From Sarcocystis neurona (lineage: Eukaryota > Apicomplexa > Conoidasida > Eucoccidiorida > Sarcocystidae): 64,000 bases of DNA. The stretch is taken from the NCBI GenBank assembly GCA_000727475.1, contig KL647290.1, positions 1,610,910-1,674,909 of the forward strand, given 5' to 3'. The notes beneath the pieces were generated by a model, which saw nothing but the letters and a program-made list of their open reading frames with translations, ran no database searches and was not told the DNA's origin. Positions 50,301 through 63,416 of this stretch are shown in pieces (positions within the stretch are counted from its first letter, which is position 1; each line of letters starts with the position of its first letter). The position numbers and the translations under genes are program-made.

Positions 50301-52620
50301 ATGTCTCTCCTGCAAGCAGCGTAGCAGCCGCCACGACGAGATACACACGGCGGAGCTGACCTCCTGCACAGTTGGCAAAGACTGTGTGTCCTATGAGGAC
50401 TTCCAGCCAGATGAGGAGAAAACGCACATCAGTTTCCTCGAATCCTCTTACTACGCCCAAGTACTCTCTTTCTGCGTCGCGTGGACGGCGGGAGCTTCGG
50501 CCGGGACGCTTCTTCAGCATCAGCCGGTACGCTCTAACCGAAAGAGGCCGGATCTGTGAGACCACGGAGAGTCACGAAATTATTGAGACTTCTTTGACGA
50601 CTGCAGCGGCAACTCTGCCGCAGACACTGGTCGAAACGCCGACTCCCGCCGGCAGAGGCGTCGACATAATAGAGGAGCAAGTAGAAGAAGGGAGAACGCG
50701 CCGCGGGAAGAAGTCGCGGGTGCGCACGACCGACAACGACGGTGGATACCGAGGACTTCGGGAGGGAAGTGGCGCAAGAGGAGGGGAGAAACGACCGAAG
50801 GAAGAGTCTTGAAAATGACCAAACAGGGTGACGACGACGGAGAAAACGAACCGGGAGGGCACAAGATGACGACGACGGCGAGAAGAGGACAGTGAAACGA
50901 AGACGATGGCGAATAAGGGGGAGAAAGGGGAAGCAAACAGCGAAAAACAGCGGCGAATCGGGTGCGGTGTTGGTGTTCTGCCGGTGAAGCCACGGGAAAA
51001 GGAGGTGCTTCTCCCCCCAGAAGGAAGACAACACCCAAAGGCAACAGCTACGGTAGCACCAGCCAACAAAAAGAAGTGCCGCTGCCGGCGCTGTTGCTGC
51101 TGCTGTCACTGCAGATGTTCTGCTGTCGCACCGGTTTGCTGCTACTTGCGGCAGCAGATTGCGGAAGTTTCCACACGCAGGAAGTGGCAAGAGAACGAGA
51201 GAAGGACGCGACACAGCAGGAAAAGCATAGAGAACGGCAATGTACTCAACCGGTAGGCGCACCGGCAATGGGAGGCCTGTAACAGCGAGGAACCACTGCA
51301 CGCGCAGTACTAGCAGGAACACTGCTACCACCAGCTGCCGCTGCTGCTTCCTTACCGCTTCTGCTTGTACTACTGCCGCTGCTGCACCGGCCCCGCAGTG
51401 CCACTTGCTCTCCCATGTGAACACAATTAGCTGCTGTGTACTAGAGAGCAAAGAGCGATGACGATACACAGAAGAGCACCGCTGACGAGAAAACAGCCGA
51501 CCTCAGCACGAGAAATAAGAAAGCCGCAGCTCCTCTGTAGGGCGAGAGACTTCCGCTTACCAACCTTGTGGCCTCCCCTCCTACCAGCCCGGAGTACAGC
51601 AACCAACAGGAGCAACCACGGCGGCGGCAGCAGCAGCAGCCGCAGCAGCAGCCGTAGGAGTAGAGCAGCAGCACCAGGGGCCGCCGTAGCTGGGGCAGCA
51701 GCAGCAGGCTTCGTACCAAGCAGCAACAGCAATCAACACGCCCCCAGAAGCACACTAGCAGCAGCGCCGCCATTCAGTAGGAGTATTTAGGCCACGGATT
51801 GGACGCCTGCAGCTCCGCAGCCACAGAGGAGAACGCACCACTAGTACCCGCTGGAAGAATTGCAAGAGACGCACCCGCAGCAGCGATAAGCCTACTGGTA
51901 CGCGACAGTAGCTAGTAGTGAAGGGCTCAACAGGAGAGGTGGGGTGTGGCACTGCTGCTGTTGGTGCGTGGCTGCTCGAAGTTGGTCGATGATGGTACGT
52001 GGCTGCTGTTAGTAGTGCTACACGCAAGTTTACTCGGCCGCCTTGAGCAGGAGGCTGACGCCACAACAGCCTTTGTCACACCAACCGCAGTACGCACGGC
52101 AGCAGGCGCGCCCGCAGCACGCGCACCAGCAGCAGGCGCACCAGCAGCAGGCCCAGGCTCAGCTGGCGCAAAGCCAGGAAGACAACCAGCAGTAGCAGCC
52201 GCATTTGCTGCCTCTCTGCTGCATCAGCAACAGCACCGGACGGTAGTGTCATAGAAGGAGGAGGCAGGTGTGGTACTCCTGTAGATGTAAGCACCATCCC
52301 ACGCAACAACACCAGCCGCCAAACCAACGCCGGCAAGCAGAAGTGCAAATGCGCTCAGCGCCCGATGATCTGCTACAGCCTGAAAGAAGGCATCACCGCA
52401 AGAGCAAAGACTGCACCAACAGGGGTTCTCGCAGCGGCATCACTTCACCAAAGCACACGCAACACTTACACCGGAAGGACGACGAAGAGCCGCAGCAACA
52501 CCCGGTAGCTGCACGATCAAGAGGTAGAAGCAACAGAAACAGCAACATCACAAGGAGCGGCCGCAGCCGGTAGAGGATAGTGGTGGGACAGGGGTACACA
52601 GTGAGGAACTGCATGAAGAA
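50300..52620. other. Mixed and CAG-rich region, no supportable gene
   Basis: 50372-50812 (+) is an ATG-initiated 146-codon hydrophilic frame with no recognised domain; it overlaps an open minus-strand frame (50534-51469). From 50940 to 52560 CAG/GCA trinucleotides dominate, including gcaccagcagcaggc repeats at 52100-52160, which looks like decayed homopolymer-coding DNA. Confidence 0.35.
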
Positions 52621-52915
52621 GAGCGTGTCTTACCCGGTAACGTGTGTACCGTCACCTGCCGGCAAAGGCCACAAAACAGAGGAAGTATCACTATTTCTAT
52701 TCCGTAACACTAACTGTGTTACGTTCCACCCCATCGTGTGGTGCATCGAACTATTATCTCGTGGCACCGTCGTAGAGGCGTTTCATGCTTCCAGCAAACA
52801 CATGTGGTAAACGGTTCACAGAGGGTACATACGTACTGCTATACTAGCATTCCTAGACGCGTAGACGTGTCCCTGCGTACTGAGGTGCGCCGAATGTGGC
52901 ACGTGGCAACGTACG

Positions 52916-53106
52916 TGATCGTCTATACTTCTGATTTGTGTGCACATGCTCGTTATATAGTTCAGAAGGTCTCAAGCAGAGTCACTAATGTTGGACGCAT
53001 ACCACCACTGATTATCTATACTTGTGATCTGTGTCCACATGCGCGTTATATAGTTCAGAAGTAGGTCTCAGGCAGAGTCACTAATGTAGCACACGTACCA
53101 CCACTC
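52916..53106. repeat. Recent two-copy tandem duplication, 93-96 bp
   Basis: tctatacttctgatttgtgt then cgttatatagttcagaaggt at 52922 onward is repeated at 53015 with few changes; copy 2 has a 3-bp insertion (tag) after ttcagaag. No open frame spans it. Confidence 0.85.
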
Positions 53107-54199
53107 ACACAGTCTTTTCATCGCGAACGCACGGCCTGTATAGACGCACACCTGTAACCGCCGCTCACAAATCTGTATACACAGTACGACACCGGTATAT
53201 CGTTCAACAAATACAGACTTCTGATATATGGGCAGTCGCCTGTGGCACACATTTGAAGGCTGAGATGATAACGTTGTGCCATACGTTTGTTCGTTGTATG
53301 TAGACGTGTAACTGAGGGGTAGAAGCTCGTATCGCCACCTGAACATTCATAGCATGCGATGCTCGAACACTAGTACACAAGTAGTGTGCGAACACGAGTG
53401 CGCATTCGCGTCGACAGCGCACACATACGTTGTGTCAAATGTACATACATGACCTTGGGTTTACATGTGTGTGTACGTACGTAGAGAGTTGCATGTGTGT
53501 ATGCGCGTCAATGTGTGCGCTGACCTGTATTTTACACATTTTCACCTTCGCGTAAACTACATTCGTAGTAGTGTGTCTCGTCACTTCATTCCCACTCGTA
53601 CCCTTTCTTCAAAGGTACAGAAATGTATCTGCCCGCATTAGGGTTGGGAGGAGAAGCGCGCATAGATCCCCAAAGGAGCACGCCTACACGTGGGATACAA
53701 CCTGACAATCCTGGAGGGTGCCAGCCCAGCCTCAGATAGGATTTACCGGAATGTGTATGCAGGATGCTTCCAGACACATGTGGACGGATATCAATACTCT
53801 AGTCGTGCTTGTAGCACGCACGTAGAAGTCAGATCCACGTCCTGCTACATGACGCAAGTCGGTCGGTGTCTGCATTCTGGTGAACTACTGCTAATTAGGG
53901 TCAATTTGAGACGAGATACACTAAGGTGGTCACTGCGACTGAGTAGAGTTGCAGAAAAGCTGCCGAACTGGTTCATTGTGACGTCAGAACATGAAGTGAT
54001 ATCACGGCAAACGCGAGCAAATACTGGTAGGGGTAAAACGCAGTACACTGTTAGTGAGGAGTGGCAGATCCTGAGGCACCACTTTTCCATGGTGTGACAT
54101 GAATACACCGGATAGTAGAGCAAGTCACGTAAGGACGGGAATTTGTTCTCAACCGGAGCACCAGAGGATGAGGGTATGTAATATTGCAATTCCTGTCGT

Positions 54200-57100
54200 A
54201 GTGGCTACCCTGCATTTTACGAGTCGCACCATACCTGAAGAATGGAAGAAACACCGCTCAGAAGGGGCTTCCGGGGGAAGTCCGAATTTTACAGCGTAGT
54301 AGTCAATTCCAGCAGTACTACAACCATCAGTACGAGTAGATGGTGTTCCTTCCCTGGAAATGCCACACTTTATGTAGCAGGGAAAGTATAGCCCCCTGGT
54401 AGAAGCAGTAAAGAGCCGTAAAAGATAGCAGCAGTAAATCCGACACTGTAGGAGATGAGTATACGGTAACCGTAGTGAATACATTGAACCACTGGCACGA
54501 GAAAATACTGTAGAAGGAGGGGTGACTGCTGCTCTGTTGGAGTCCGCGTTCAGTACAACTTCTGTAGGAAGACGCAGAATGGCGATTCTGATGATAAGCG
54601 CTGCCTCAGTAGTGGTTGGATGCGCACTCTTGCAGTGCAACCCGGAGAAAGCGCACCTTCAAAACTCAGTAACAGAAGCTGTTCGACGTCCTCCGTTGGC
54701 ACACATTTGTCGTGCAGCCCTCTGTCTTGCAGAACGTAGGCACCGGTGAACATGTGAGAAATTTATTCAAGGCCTTGGTACTCACCACGTTTCACAAGCG
54801 GACAGGAGCTTCTGTTTGGAATAATTGTACTCCTTTCCATACGATGTTGACTGTCACGTATGTGTTCGTCCTGACAGGCGGGCTACACCGGATTTAATTT
54901 TGGATACCTGCGAAGTTGTACTTCTACAACGGCATGTATATTTCCGCGCGCTTTTTTCCACAAAAGGTAGATCGACGTCTAAATTCTTACATACACGCAT
55001 GGATGCGGGCGTGTGGACACTGAGTGCTCTGTATCTTTCTTTTCCGTCGTAATGAGAAGTCGAAGAAAATCGATACTCTGAACATGCGAGTACATGTGAA
55101 CATCTAGTTTTGTTCGTGTGCGCGTGCAAGCGTGCGACTACGAAGGCAACCACCTGCCAGGTGCACTCTGTCTCTTAAAAATGCACCGTCTGCTGGGACA
55201 CAACAGCAACAAGTCAATCCATCCCCTCTACCGCTAACGTTACGCTCAATGTAGCTGGCACATCTTCAGTGAATGTAGATGATGACTACGCAGGGTAGAG
55301 TGGTTACAAAGCGTATTCATTGGTGTGCACGGCGGCGGAGAGCAGCAGCCTGCGGAAACTGTATTCTTTTCGACCGTGTTTTGCCAGCGTCGAGTACTTC
55401 TGGGGGAGAAAAAAGCCTGCAAGCGTTCATTGCCGTCCGTGTGAGCTCCAAGTACCTCGTTAGATCCACTTCAAAACGTTGTCGCGAACCGCAGGGGCGA
55501 CAACCTTTACAGGGTGATCCCTGCATCACAGGTGGTGTGCGTAGCCAGTTTGCCAGCTCGGCACCCGTCGGTGACACGGTAACCGACGAATTGCTAGGTG
55601 TTCCTTGCACAAGAGAGTAGGATTTCTGGCACACTGACATGTTCCCCCACAAATGGAAAAGAAAGAAATTAGGTGCTGCTGTACTATAGCTACGCCAAAG
55701 ACTCTAGTATGTTCTTGCCTACGTGTCCAGCGAGGAGGTGCATTCCAGTCACTGTAGCCTTCACCCCAGCAGATCTCAGGAGCGCAGAAATGCAGTGTAG
55801 ATTTACACTGTGTGCAGGAGAGAAGGTGATGCAACAACGCACCGTCCTGTGCACGGAGAAAACTCCGGTTCACATCACGTCTCGCACTACGGAGTGAATA
55901 TAATACAGCACACCTAGGCAGGAAAGAGCTTTATGGGTGTGCTGATCTATGTGTAAATGCTCAAGACTACATATATATATTTATATATATACATATGCGC
56001 ATCTACATTGCACCGGACTCGTACGTACCCCCGTCTAGCCGTATGCAGCAACGGCGTGCTGTTCCGACTGGCTGCTCGAGGACCTGGGTGTTGTCTGGGA
56101 ATACGACTGGGAGTAATACTCGCAGTGGCCAGGTTTGTGTGCTAGCGTGTGAATGCTGCCAAAGTTGACACGGGGGTCCTTGCAGGCCGTCCACCTGCCA
56201 GCCAGGCGGCCAGTCTTCTTTCCCTGCGATTTCTATTCAAGAGTGGGAGTACTGTGTGGGTCTGCAGAAGACGGGAAGTGCCTGTGTCTTCCGTGAAAGG
56301 GCATCCAGGACAACCGTGATGTTTCTGTACTTTAGAGGAATATGAAGACGGTCCACCCACTTCATCTCCTTTCCTCCCCCACTGAGGGGAAGTCTAAATC
56401 GCTTTATTGTAGTCACCTGTTGCACACTTGCACTTTGTGCAGCAGTTAAAGACACTTGGGGTGCTGTCCTGCCACTAGAACATTAACGGTCTCCACTCCC
56501 AGGCATCAGCTGTGTAGTCGGGTATACAGGAGGCCTTGAGATTATGGTTTTATCGGGGAGACATTCTGTGCGGACTCGTCGAGAGAATGAATCTCTCACT
56601 ACGTGTGAATGCGGCGGTTTCTGAAAGCCTTTTTTAAAGAGTTGAAAAAAAGGTGGTTCTTGTGGGATGCAAGTGTCAGCTTTTTAAGTTCCAAACTTTC
56701 ACGCGCCACATCTGCAGGGGAGACATGAGCAGTGCTCGTAAGCCGCTCTGCTGGCTTGATCTGGTTATTCCGTTTCGCAAATCAGCTTGTGCCGCCGAAA
56801 AGTTGGTTTGCACCGCATGAGTCACTTTTAGCAAGATACAAAGGCCACGGTGTCTGGCACTGTGCAGATCTCTTAGGATCCCACCATCCTACCGGCACGA
56901 GTACCGTGCAACGCACCAACAGTAACCTCCCCGCAAGTAATCACAGACAGACCACGAGAAATGTGCCACGCAGCAGCACTAACCTCCCAGCAGTTAAATC
57001 CATGCATAAGCGAATGCAGCTCTACGGTCTCAAATGATGTGTCGAGCCACTTTTGGAAAACGTCCGTGGCAGCACACATGCTCCCACTTTTCTGCCGAAT

Positions 57101-58720
57101 GATCGCAGTAAGCCTGCCGACGCGGACAGATTGGTGCTGTTGCTGTGATAGATGCGACCCCTGTGATGTCAGCGTCTGTAACAGATCTTTTCTCAGCCGC
57201 AACGTTTACGGTACTGAGGGAATGCTGGTGCACTACGTCGATACCCACTGCACCACCCATGCCGTCCGTCGGAACGAAATCTGGCAGCGAACATCGCGCT
57301 TTTCGTGGAGAGCTCCAGGATAGCAAAAGAAAGGCGCAGTGGCGAGATCTGGTAACAGGGGGTGGAAAAAGTCTGTCCGCGGTGCGATATACGGTACATT
57401 CGAGCACACGCGGACTACCAAGTACTCTCCTTCGCCTTCTGCGTGTGACAGGCTGCGTAATGAATATTCCAACCTGAATAAGGCTTCTTCCGACAGCGTT
57501 TGAAGTGTTCGAGGCTCAAGTAGTCAGTCGTCGACGTAGCGCGGCGAAGGCGCGAAATACCTAGTGAAGCAGATCGGGCCGGCGAAGTGACCGGGACCAC
57601 GGTTTTGTACCCCTCTCTAGATACGTGTAGCCTTCGGCGGGGCTCAGCCTTTCTCCACTGTTGTAGAGAGCCGTAGGCAAGAACACGTCCATTCTGCAGA
57701 ATACCGTAGGTGGGGACTTCTAGCCACATCTGGTTCGTACTCTAGAGTGGCTGTTCTGCAGCCAACTAAATTACTGTGTACTACCGTACAGCCTCAATGG
57801 CCGAGTACAGTACTGCGTTAACCAGTCCGCGCGTATTGTGGACACATATTTCAATATCTTATTGCTACGTTAGGTTACAGGAGAGCATCACCTAAAACAG
57901 ACGTAAGCAGCAAAGAGGAACACTTATCAACGAAAAATAACACATATGGAGTCTTCAACTCTGTAGGAGTGTCCAGCTGCGAGGATATCGCTGCGTCCTT
58001 CCCACGAAGATTAGTCCGTGCTTAATCCTTGTTAGCCAGTGCGTGAAAGGCTCCTCCCACTAGCTTTAGTTTGAACACGCACACCTGCTGAATCCTCAGT
58101 TCCACACATTCTCAAAGTCTGTAGCGTTGGCGTGCACATCAGAGCTGTTTTGTAGTGTCTTCACCAAGAGATGTGTGCTGGTTTTCACCACATGCTCTAC
58201 GCAAAAGCTTGAGCTGACAAGGGGTCTCCGTTCCTTGAGCGTGGTTAAATCGGATCTGTACGCGTGGTATGTGAATGTTGAGAATGTAAGTGCTGCTTCA
58301 GTTTTCACCTACACTGCTTTACCGCCTATCGCAGGGACGTCTTAGGCTGCAGGTTGCCAGGTATCACGGCGTTTTGCGTCTGATTTTGGTTCTTCTTTCC
58401 CTCGTGTGCCTGCACATACGCGTACAGCCCACTTCTACATGACCCAACCTGCAAACACATTTCCTGAAGCTATACAAAAGTCCTGTCATGATAGAGCTCA
58501 TACAAAAGCACTTTTGGGAGTTGAAAGGCAACTCTGATGACGCGTTCTCCGCAGTTGTCTCTGAATAAAACCGGAGACAGGATTTGCGTGTAGGTGTGAG
58601 GCACCGCAGTAGCTCGTCGCCTACGGGAAGGTTGTGCGTGTAGCCGTGACGCACTTCTATAACTTGTGGGCGACACGTGTAGGTAGCTACTTGGCCTCAG
58701 CACCGCCGCTTTCGTGGGTA
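54200..58720 (-). mobile_element. Decayed Ty3/gypsy-type retrotransposon (pol remnants)
   Basis: Short, frame-broken matches to retrotransposon pol occur on one strand in the correct order. RT: SSYLHVSPTSYR near 58680, LPF...F at 58534 onward, and RLGHVEV at 58450 where a YLDD box is expected. RNase H: GILQNGRVLAYGS at 57705-57667, with LSPAE in another frame ~40 bp on, and the exit motif KWVDRL ... DALSRK at 56362-56288. Integrase: NSSVTVSP at 55592-55569 and DLTRYLELTR at 55466 onward. GPY/F-like end: YYAVKFGLPP ... FFHSS at 54301-54236. Many stops and frame changes and the lost YLDD aspartates mean it cannot be active. Spacing is about right from RT to RNase H but 2-4 times too long inside RNase H and after integrase, implying insertions. 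Each single match is weak; the ordered set is the evidence. LTRs were not identified. Confidence 0.38.
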
Positions 58721-60753
58721 GGGCAGATTCGTTGACACTCCGGAGCTTTTAGGTATTGTTGGTTTCCGGAATTCTATTATATGCTGCTGCAACTTGTTCT
58801 AAGACGGGCTTTCAATGGCATACACCTCTGTTGGTGACATTGAGGCGTCGTCTTGAGCGAAACGTTCTCCCGTCATTGTTGGTGACAGCAAAGTTGCGTA
58901 GCTGCATGTGAAGACGTGCATAGGGTTTCCATCTCACGTTATGACCGTGTTGTAGAAATCAAAGACAAGAGTATTATTTGACTCCTAGCAGCCTCCTACT
59001 CTTCAGGGCCTGCTATGTGCAGAAGGGTTTCCTTTTTTGACGTCTGTAATGCAGAGAAACGGCTCACGGAGTACCGTGAAAATTTTTTGCGGCCGCGTTC
59101 CTGCTCTTCCTTTGTGCGACGCCTCGCCCACGCATATATATATATATATAGATGCGTGGGCCGCATCTAAGAGTTATCGTTCTCGCAACAGAATGACGAA
59201 AATCTGAGGCATTGAGGAAGTCACTGCTAATAGCGCAGTGAAGCACCCAAGTCGGCCTTTCTGCAGGCGAGAGCCTACGGAAGTGCTGTGGCTTGACTTG
59301 CGCCGCCCTTGTCGCTGTCGTTTTGCACGTGGCCGATCCAAGTGTGCTTCCGTGCAGGGGTAAGAAACGTGCAGCTAGTTTTGAGATTCAGTGTCTCACA
59401 ACCTCTACGCAGAATAAACTTTGAGATGCTTCGATTTCTCTATTGTGGTAGTGGTAGGCTTTACACGCTGCATTTCACCAGCGAAAATGCGTCGCGTGTG
59501 CCGTTCGTAAGCTGAGCTGACTTCTCCATGACAGGGCACTTTGCCAGCATGAAAAGCAGCATTGCGAGGTCGCAGCTGTATGACGCATCATCCTTCTGTT
59601 CTAGGTGCTCACGTGCGTAGAATGGTCATGCCCGAGGCGGCCCAGGTAGGCACGCCTCTACATCTGCCGCAGCTAGGAAAAAAAAGAAACAGTTCTCAGG
59701 TACCCGCAAATGGATCGCAGCTACACAACATGCCAACGTAAATATCAATCGAAGGCAGTTTCCGCGCGGCGTCACAAGGTCGACCTCTTGAAGCTAGAAA
59801 ACCAAATGCAGCGTCTTCCTGTGTGTTGGCTGCAATCGCCGAAGAAGATGACTTCAAAAGTCTACGCTGGAGGGGCGCAACGAGGTGTGTCTGGTTGTGT
59901 CGAACAAAAGATAGGGTGGTGTGCCTCCCGCTTTTACCTCTGCTACACTTTTTTTGCCCCACGGTCTCTGTGTCGCGGCGCATCGTTGTTGCCAGCACGG
60001 TTTGCCCTACCCGTGCAAGTGGAGAATTGTAAGAGACCGCCGCTGCAACCTTTTTGGAGGGTAACAATAAGGGCATGTACTCGTATTTGCGGACACTTAG
60101 TACAACGCATCATTGCGGTGAGCACAAGTATGACGCATTTAGACGCCTAGACCATCCACCCCAACGACAAGGTACAGCGACAAAGAATTCAGGGAGGTTG
60201 ATAGTTCTGCAGCTTCACGAACGGGCACGTGAAGGGAAGTTCAAGAGATGTGGAGGCAACGCAAGTACCAGGCTGATGCGACAGCCTGCGGCGGATGACT
60301 TCCAAGCCACGCCTGATAAAGTACTCCCCCCTCTGCACGGGCATGGAAACTTTAACTCGTTTTCTCTGATATCGACTTTCCTTTACAACCAGCCGCCATG
60401 AATTTCCCCCTGTTTCCCTTTGTCCTCCCTACACCTTCCGTGCGTTCTGCCCCTGTTTCTAGCATCTGACTTCGAATGGCCCTCTACAGCGTCTGGTCCG
60501 TTGCAGCAGGGAGAGGCTTTGACATGAGTAATTTCCGTATGTGTTGTCTGAAGTACAGGTGGAGCTGTAGCTTCAGAAGCATCTGACAGCTTCGAAGAAC
60601 CATCTCAGATAGGGGTACTTCGAAAATGGGGCGAATGTGCCTACTCTGTATACGACATAAGCAGTCAAGGCAGCGGACAATTTTTTTTTTGGAAAGCCGA
60701 GAAGTTGGATATGTCCGCTCTCGAGCTCTTTTTTTTTTTCGCTGTGTCTGTGT
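58720..60753. other. Stretch without a supportable gene
   Basis: Ordinary composition, few microsatellites. Open frames of up to 146 codons (59710-60150, +) lack domains or splice support. Confidence 0.35.
59126..59161. other. Hairpin-forming inverted repeat around a TA tract
   Basis: A 10-bp arm gcccacgcat (59126-59135) and its complement atgcgtgggc (59152-59161) flank a TA dinucleotide run that is itself self-complementary, so the stem could be longer. Could be a cruciform site or just a microsatellite that grew inside a palindrome. Confidence 0.7.
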
Positions 60754-60760
60754 ATGGTAG

Positions 60761-61381
60761 TTCTTCCTCAAGCGTCCGGCTTGGAAAACACTCCACGGGA
60801 TGTTTCTGATAAACACGTCAATCCAGCAGACGTTCAAAATGTGCAAATCGATTTACCTTCACACGCGAGGACCGACGAGCAGCACGCTGAGGAGCAACAG
60901 AGATCAAAAGAAGACCAACGACAGCAGGACGACGATGGGCTGCTGCAAGAGAAAAGCACGGTAGATCGACAGGGTGAACAGCAGTCGCTGCCCTGTGCTC
61001 CCTGTGTCTCTCCATTCGGCGCCGGACGTTCACGTACTTTCTGCAGCCAACATGGACTCGCTGCGAGTCCGAAGCCCGCTGCGGACTGCATCTGGGAGTC
61101 GACAACTGAAAACGCGCCAGGTAGTCATGTTGACGTCGAACTGGCGTCGGTTTCTCATGGGGGCCCATCCGAAGACCAGTTCCCCGGAAAAACTCCACTT
61201 GCTACTTCAGATACAAATGCCACCGACGTATGGACGGTGCGGGGCACTGGCGATATCGGCGTTAGCGACACAACTTCTCCGAATGGAAAAGAAAAGACAA
61301 ATAGGGGACACACCGTTACCGAACAACACACCCGCGCACGTTACAAATGGAGAACTGCCCTTACCAGCATGAGACCTTCAA
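60761..61381 (+). CDS. Candidate coding exon, disordered hydrophilic protein
   Basis: Open frame of ~207 codons with strongly hydrophilic composition (Asp/Glu/Gln/Ser/Thr), unlike the noise around it. A T-rich tract followed by gtgtatggtag suggests an acceptor at 60760; an ATG at 60754 is the alternative start. CAA|GTACGT at 61381/61382 is a plausible donor. No domain recognised. It may be the N-terminal part of the phosphatase-type gene downstream on the same strand, but connecting exons between 61.4 and 62.9 kb could not be fixed (one candidate block, with CGKYTLASLYKG, lies at ~61953-62220). Confidence 0.4.
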
Positions 61382-62901
61382 GTACGTGCGCTATCTGAGC
61401 TCAACAGCTGCAGCAGCAGCCCACCGATTTGTGTGTAGTTGCTTCAAATCACTCCTGATTCAGGCAGCACTCCAAAGGTGGCAATTGCTCCAAGTGAATG
61501 CGTACGATTGCTGGCAGCAACGCATTCTAGAAATGATTGGTAGTTGCAACTGCCTATTCACACTAAAGGCAGTTTCGCGATCGCAGCCGGGTTCCACAGA
61601 CCGCGCTGCAGCATTGTTTCTGCCGCGGCTTGCTGGCCATCAGCCATATACACCTATATTACTTGCACGGCCTGTGCAGATTGTGATACTTTGTAACGCC
61701 AGAACGTTCCTGCTCGTTAGAAACATGAAAGTGAATTTGCAGTACCACGATTGCAGAGATTCCAACGAACTATGTGTGAGGAGGCGCGTGCCAAACACTA
61801 GTTCCTTCAAACGTGAATGGCCGGTGAGCGCTACGTGTTTTTCTGGTGTATCCTTCTCTCTTTGAATGATCACGATTGACATCGTGCATGCGTTAGAAGA
61901 TCACAATCTTCCTCTGCCATGTGTACGCATCGGTCAATTGCGCAGCGCCAGAATTGAAAGCAGGAGTCGCTAAAAGAGACATCCAGCGACGGGCAAACAA
62001 TCCCCGCATTTACGGGTACCCTTTTCGTGAATCCTATATACTTCCATGTGGCAAGTACACGCTGGCATCTTTATACAAGGGAGCAGTGGAAAGTCCTGCA
62101 TCGACCCATCTACAGCGCCTACAGGAGGAATATAACCAGCACGTACGGAAGCCTTCTGTAGAGGCACAAGCTACTTCCAAAACTACGCGTTCTGACTCAA
62201 CTGCCAGAAGCTACCGCATAACATTTATATCCTGGTACGGTGGACAGATCAACTTTCACAGAAAAACACCTGAGCACTCGTCTGCCCGGTGGCGCTGGAC
62301 TCGTGTAGCCTCCGGGTCTATGGCTTCGCTTTGGCTTTACACAGTCATGTAGAGTTATACAGCCGAGGTTACACCCGTGGCGTGTACTGCCTACGCGAGG
62401 GTAGCGCTGAATTGCTTCGAGCACGATCGTTGAAGTTTGAGCCGCACTTTTCTGTGTGGTGTTTCGTGGGTTGGCGCAGATCCATGTATAGGGGCTTCCT
62501 CATATATGGTGTAGAAGCTGAAATATCGAACTAACTTCGGATATATCGGCCAGAGCCAACGCAGTGCTTCGGGGTATCACTCTCACGCGCACATGTACAC
62601 TCGAAGCTGTGACGGAGCTTTCCTTTCTATTCTGTAGTAACAAACCCTATCGGACGGTCATTCCTCGGGAATTCGACTGCCTGTTTCCATCCTACTGGTC
62701 CCGTGCGAGTCTGTGCTCATGTGTTCTGATCGTTCTCCAGCGAGGGGAAATATGCGTCGAGACAGAAGCGCTCAGTACGCAGCAGGTTGAGATGCTCTTC
62801 AGCTTCATATCTGCGACTGTCTTCCTCTTTTTCTGCACTGTTACAGCATAATCGCTGCTCTGGTCCTCTGAATCGTGTTTACTGTTTTTCTCAATGAGCA
62901 G

Positions 62902-63416
62902 GAATGCGGAACTCATACATCCAGAGCCCTTGGAAATCGTCCTGCCTTTCGCGCGTACTTCCTCCTATCGCATGTCCATTGACGAGCAAGACGTGATTTT
63001 GGTTGTCCTACAGGAAAGCCTGCGCCCTGCAGCGGAGCTTCAGCGCAGGTTTATACAGCAAACTCTGCATGCTTTAAATGGTCTTAGCCGCAGCAAGAAC
63101 TGGATCGCCGGCGACTCCACCGGCTTATTTCTTTCCAATCTGTTTGGCACGAAAATAATGTTGAGCAAACCCTTAACACTGAACTCACAGGGGTTAGTCT
63201 GGTTTAAAAGGAGTAACGTGCTTGTAAAAGCAATAAAATCTTGTCGTCACTCCGTGCGGGCGTCCGAAAAAGGTTTTGTCGGGACGCTACTCACCTTCGC
63301 AGGCGCCGGGAGTGCGCTTTTCGCCGGCACACACTTATCCACAAGCGAACCTGCTCCCCAACTCGACAAGTTGCTCGACCTCCTCGATGTTAAGTGCTCT
63401 GCAGCAGTCAATGGAA
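62902..63416 (+). CDS. Endonuclease/exonuclease/phosphatase (inositol 5-phosphatase-like) protein, internal exon
   Basis: Part of an EEP-fold enzyme, a family that cleaves phosphodiester or phosphomonoester bonds with Mg2+ (inositol-polyphosphate 5-phosphatases, AP endonucleases, nucleases). Acceptor ttttctcaatgagcag at 62901 (phase 2). Landmarks: DVILVVLQES (the QE metal-binding motif), GLFLSNLFGT, then SEKGFVGTLL (equivalent to the NKGGV segment), LFAGTHLS (equivalent to VNSHLA). Donor A|GTAGGC at 63417 leads in phase to the next exon. The frame also runs on to a stop at 63496, but that extension has no family features. N-terminal exons with the first catalytic motif were not found; an ATG at 62894 is the fallback start. 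Substrate cannot be assigned. Confidence 0.62.

Noticed and set aside
50372..50812. Plus-strand 146-codon ATG ORF
   Set aside because: Hydrophilic and possible, but no domain, splice or conservation evidence visible; kept only as a note in the regional entry.
50534..51469. Minus-strand 311-codon hydrophobic ORF
   Set aside because: No domain, composition unlike the real genes here, overlaps a more hydrophilic plus frame; likely chance in CAG-rich DNA.
53690..54097. Plus-strand ORF beginning MGYNLTILEGASPAS
   Set aside because: Briefly resembles the entry of a gypsy RT but on the wrong strand for the element and with no following motifs.
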